From Candidatus Babelota bacterium (GTDB taxonomy: Bacteria; Babelota; Babeliae; Babelales; Vermiphilaceae), in the NCBI GenBank assembly GCA_026388985.1, contig JAPLIS010000020.1:62001-126000 (forward strand): a stretch of 64,000 nucleotides of DNA, in the 5' to 3' direction. Below, piece by piece: positions 61,002 through 64,000 of the stretch (within the stretch, counting starts at the first letter, position 1; each line of letters opens with the position of its first letter). Under the pieces are notes generated by a model. The model saw nothing but the letters and a program-made list of their open reading frames with translations. It was not told the DNA's origin and searched no databases. The translations under genes and the position numbers were made by a program.

Positions 61002-62954
61002 CTACTCATCAGATTCGTCTAGTAAAGGTTCAGTATCAATATCTTCAATATCCTCAATAGCATCAATATCTTCAATGTCTTTGTCAAAGAAGCTAAGAAG
61101 TTTTTTGCTTCGAGATGGATGTCTTAGTTTTCGTAGTGCCTTCACTTCAATTTGCCTGATACGTTCACGGGTTACTGAAAAATCCTTACCAACCTCTTCA
61201 AGTGTATGCTCTGATGCTACATCAATTCCAAAGCGCATTTTAAGTACTTTTTCTTCGCGTGGGGTTAATGTTTTAAGGACTTCACGCATACGATCTTTTA
61301 AGTCGTTTCCAGCAACCATATCAGAGGGAGACTCTTCATTTTCATTTTCAATAAAATCTTTGATAGATGCGTCTTCACTGTCGCCGATAGGCGTCTCTAG
61401 AGATATCGGCTCTTTTGAAATTTTAATAATGTTTTTAATTTTCTTTTCATCAAGATTTAACTCTTTTGAAAGTTCTTCATAGGATGGTTCTCTGCCATGC
61501 TCTTGAATAAAGGTGCGCTTTATTTTATTTATTTTGTTAAGTGTTTCAACCATGTGAACAGGAACACGAATTGTGCGTGACTGATCGGCAATAGCACGTG
61601 TTATTGCTTGGCGAATCCACCATGTTGCATAAGTTGAAAATTTAAAGCCGCGCTCAAATTCAAACTTTTCAACCGCTTTCATGAGACCTATATTACCTTC
61701 TTGGATTAAATCAAGAAAGTGAAGTCCGCGGTTAACATATTTTTTTGCTTGGTTGACCACAAGGCGTAAGTTAGCTTTGGCTAAATTATCTTTTGCCTGC
61801 TTATCTTTAGTCTGACTGAGAGCTATTTTTTTAGAATAATCAAAAAGATTATTTTTGTGCAATCCAACTTCAATTTCTATTTTTTTAACGAGCTTTTGCG
61901 CAATGCGATTACTTTTTTCCAGCTCTTCAATAATTCTAAGCGTATTTTCGGTAGGGTCTTTTTCTAGCTTATAGGTTGCAAGCATACTATTATTTGAAAG
62001 AATAAGAGCTTCTTTTTCATTAATTTTTCTAACATATTTTGCTATTTTTTGAGCAAATTTACGAATGATTTTATTAGAAAACTTAATGCTTTTCATCGTT
62101 TCTGTAATGGTTTGCTTATTTTTTTTAACCTCAGAAAGCATCTCATTTTTTTTAGCTTCAGAATCAAGCTTACCGCGGTAACTGAGGTATATTTTTTCTT
62201 CATTCGCCATTAAATCTTTAATGACAGTAAGAGTTTCTAAAAGAGCATCTTTTTCGGGACCGATGAGCGGTAGATTTTCTTCATCAAATTTTGAAAATTG
62301 AATTATTTCTTTTAAGTGAAGAGAATCTTTTTTAATTTTTTCACTTATGGTTAACAATTCTTTATGCAAAAAAGGAAAATGAGCAATTGCATCAATAGCA
62401 TCGTTTTTGCTTTTTGCAATTTGGTCGGCAATGGCGCTTTCAGTTTTTTTATTTAAAAGGGGTATTTTGCCAATATCTCGTAGGTATGATTTGACACTAT
62501 CAGTAATCTGTGTCGTTGAGGCTTCTTCAGCTTCCTCATCATCTTCTTGCTCATCTTCATCATCAAGGATGTCTTTTTCATTGTCGAGATTAGCACTGAT
62601 TTTATGGGTAATTTTTGGCTTTATTTCATCCTTATCCATTTCATCAATGTCCATTTGCTCTATTTCTTCAGGAGAAACCAGCTCAATGTTTTCTTTGTCG
62701 AGAGTTCGCAATAATTTATCAGTTTCTTTTTCTGTAAGATTGTTTTTATCGCTAAATTCAATAACCTCTTCGTGGGTTATCATCATATTTTTTTTAGCTT
62801 TTTCAACAAATTCTTCAAGTAATTCTTTTTTTAAGTCAAGATCAACTGGGGCCTGCTTTTTGATAGCAAGAGGCTTTTTTTTGATAAGACTACTTTTTGC
62901 AGCGCTTTTTTGAGTGCTCAGGGAGGTTGATTTATCAATTGTTTTTTTAATCAT
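61002..62954 (-). CDS. rpoD: Primary RNA polymerase sigma factor (sigma-70)
   Basis: 650 residues. Region 1.1-like Lys-rich N-terminus (about 40-105), an acidic stretch (about 125-150), region 1.2 ([16 protein letters not shown]), a long non-conserved region, region 2 ([54 protein letters not shown]), region 3 ([12 protein letters not shown]) and region 4 ([36 protein letters not shown]). Regions 2.4 and 4.2 look canonical, which fits the TTGACT/TATAAA-type promoter seen before ftsQ. It follows dnaG by 44 nt, the classic dnaG-rpoD order; rpsU, if linked, lies outside the window. Confidence 0.97.
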   Translation of the reverse strand: MIKKTIDKSTSLSTQKSAAKSSLIKKKPLAIKKQAPVDLDLKKELLEEFVEKAKKNMMITHEEVIEFSDKNNLTEKETDKLLRTLDKENIELVSPEEIEQMDIDEMDKDEIKPKITHKISANLDNEKDILDDEDEQEDDEEAEEASTTQITDSVKSYLRDIGKIPLLNKKTESAIADQIAKSKNDAIDAIAHFPFLHKELLTISEKIKKDSLHLKEIIQFSKFDEENLPLIGPEKDALLETLTVIKDLMANEEKIYLSYRGKLDSEAKKNEMLSEVKKNKQTITETMKSIKFSNKIIRKFAQKIAKYVRKINEKEALILSNNSMLATYKLEKDPTENTLRIIEELEKSNRIAQKLVKKIEIEVGLHKNNLFDYSKKIALSQTKDKQAKDNLAKANLRLVVNQAKKYVNRGLHFLDLIQEGNIGLMKAVEKFEFERGFKFSTYATWWIRQAITRAIADQSRTIRVPVHMVETLNKINKIKRTFIQEHGREPSYEELSKELNLDEKKIKNIIKISKEPISLETPIGDSEDASIKDFIENENEESPSDMVAGNDLKDRMREVLKTLTPREEKVLKMRFGIDVASEHTLEEVGKDFSVTRERIRQIEVKALRKLRHPSRSKKLLSFFDKDIEDIDAIEDIEDIDTEPLLDESDE

Positions 62955-62998
62955 AGCTTTCTAGCACCTTTTTATGGTTATTGATTGTTACTATATAA

Positions 62999-64000
62999 TT
63001 AAGCTGTATGTGGCATTATTTGTTTTTTTAAGCATAAAAAATCTTGTAGCAGTTTTGCCACTTCAGTTGCATTTCCGGCGTGGTTAGCATCAGCTATCTG
63101 CTGCTTTATGTCGCGAGTAATTTTTTTCCAATGTACTTTTTGCAACTGATATACTAATTGTTCAAAATGCGGCTCAACGCTTTCTGTGTGTTCAAGTAAT
63201 AATTTACTTATCCATTGCTTTTCATTGATGCTCAGCGAGCAGAAAAAATCATTAAATGTTGTTTGTTCATTTTTGGTATACATTCCACTCAGTTGATATA
63301 AAACGGCTTGTAGCTGTTCAGGGAGATATTCAAGAGTGTATTTCATGTTGAAATTATTTAGCAGATGTGTGTTGCTTAGTATGGCACAAAATATTTGCTT
63401 TTCTAGTTTTGAAATATCATCGATGCTTTGAGTTATATTGTTTTTTGTTTCTATTGAGCTATTGTTATCCTGCTCAGCAGATACTACCTGTTTGTCATTG
63501 CGAGAGAGCTCATTTTTGAGCGATTGAAAGGGTATCTCAAAAGATTGAGCAGCTTTTTGCAGTAAAAAATCTTGCTTGAGCGGATCATCAAGTGTCCGAA
63601 TAATATCTACTACTATGCGGGTGAGACGAACTTTTTCGGGAATTAATTTTGTAGCAAAATCTTTTCCGAGAGTGTCGATAAAAAAAACAAAAATATCTTT
63701 TGCTTTATGTATAAGGGGTTGCATAGTGTTGTGTTCTAGCCATGAAGCGGGATCTTGGCCTTCAGGGAGCTCGATCACTTTGAGTTCTAAGTCAACATGC
63801 CAACATAGTTGTGTAAGGCGGGCAACGGCTTGTTGGCCAGCCTTGTCATTGTCATACAGTACATACACTTGCTGCACATAGCGGGATACTGTTTTTAAAT
63901 GCTGCGTGGTGCAGGCTGTTCCCAGAGTAGCAATAGTGTTTGCAAATCCATGTTGTACCATTGCCATGCAATCGGTGTACCCTTCAACTAAAAATACTAT
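62999..64000 (-). CDS. dnaG: DNA primase, C-terminal part (cut by right edge)
   Basis: About 333 residues are visible; the frame runs open to base 64000. The first visible residues contain the TOPRIM motif VFLVEGYTD, then ATLGTACT and the second TOPRIM acidic motif VYVLYDNDKAGQQA. Then comes the helicase-binding region up to the stop at 62999. The zinc-finger N-terminal domain must lie beyond the right edge. The internal ATG at 63967 is not the start. Upstream partner of rpoD. Confidence 0.95.
   Translation of the reverse strand: MVFLVEGYTDCMAMVQHGFANTIATLGTACTTQHLKTVSRYVQQVYVLYDNDKAGQQAVARLTQLCWHVDLELKVIELPEGQDPASWLEHNTMQPLIHKAKDIFVFFIDTLGKDFATKLIPEKVRLTRIVVDIIRTLDDPLKQDFLLQKAAQSFEIPFQSLKNELSRNDKQVVSAEQDNNSSIETKNNITQSIDDISKLEKQIFCAILSNTHLLNNFNMKYTLEYLPEQLQAVLYQLSGMYTKNEQTTFNDFFCSLSINEKQWISKLLLEHTESVEPHFEQLVYQLQKVHWKKITRDIKQQIADANHAGNATEVAKLLQDFLCLKKQIMPHTA

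Noticed and set aside
60895-61482. 195-codon plus-strand frame antisense to rpoD
   Set aside because: Ser/Ile/Phe-rich shadow of the rpoD coding strand; no ribosome site and the rpoD frame is certain.
62407-62913. 168-codon plus-strand frame antisense to rpoD
   Set aside because: Ser-rich shadow of the acidic/Lys-rich N-terminal coding region.

Overview
The window looks like part of the chromosome of a low-GC, Gram-negative-type bacterium with a reduced, host-dependent lifestyle. The best guess is Candidatus Dependentiae (TM6) or a similar protist-associated lineage. This is inference from gene content: several Sec-exported proteins with eukaryotic-type domains (ubiquitin-like, RING, NZF/RanBP2, MYND, ankyrin), four or more outer-membrane beta-barrel candidates, and a sparse housekeeping set. 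UGA is used as a stop, so code 11 fits. I saw no tRNA, rRNA, transposase, integrase or CRISPR array.

Layout. 1-9.4 kb: enolase (cut by the left edge), aspS, an outer-membrane barrel, nfo, infB and nusA. 9.4-9.9 kb: a non-coding region with an AT-rich stretch and seven copies of a DnaA-box-like 9-mer, exactly where base skew flips from C>G to G>C on the + strand; this is a strong candidate replication origin. 9.9-16.3 kb: family-4 uracil-DNA glycosylase, an exported clostripain-like protease, the N-terminal half of ComEC, and a double-domain M16 protease. 16.4-31.7 kb: two tandem exported ubiquitin-like proteins, LDH, a cluster-less MutY-like glycosylase, an exported RING protein, photolyase, alanine racemase, rlmB-like methyltransferase, ftsQ-ftsA-ftsZ, and two tandem exported RING+NZF proteins. 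32-40.6 kb: secA, an exported clan-CD-protease-like ankyrin protein, a His-rich membrane protein ending in an Ala-Ala-Pro tract, and galE. 40.8-52.4 kb: a 1251-residue exported coiled-coil protein, two tandem barrel paralogues, an exported ankyrin-MYND protein, a DJ-1 family protein and the C-terminal half of ComEC. 52.5-64 kb: transketolase, a proline-rich membrane protein, an alpha/beta hydrolase, NfeD-SPFH, small membrane proteins, CNNM-CBS protein, rpoD and dnaG (cut by the right edge).

How it may fit together. SecA would export a set of proteins that resemble the pieces of a ubiquitin pathway: two ubiquitin-fold proteins, three RING-type E3-like proteins (two carrying NZF ubiquitin-binding-type fingers), ankyrin scaffolds and cysteine proteases. 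Zinc fingers on proteins with signal peptides make little sense in the periplasm, so I infer that their site of action is the host. How they would cross the outer membrane is not visible here. Housekeeping genes mostly run away from the proposed origin on the left arm, while the right arm is mixed.
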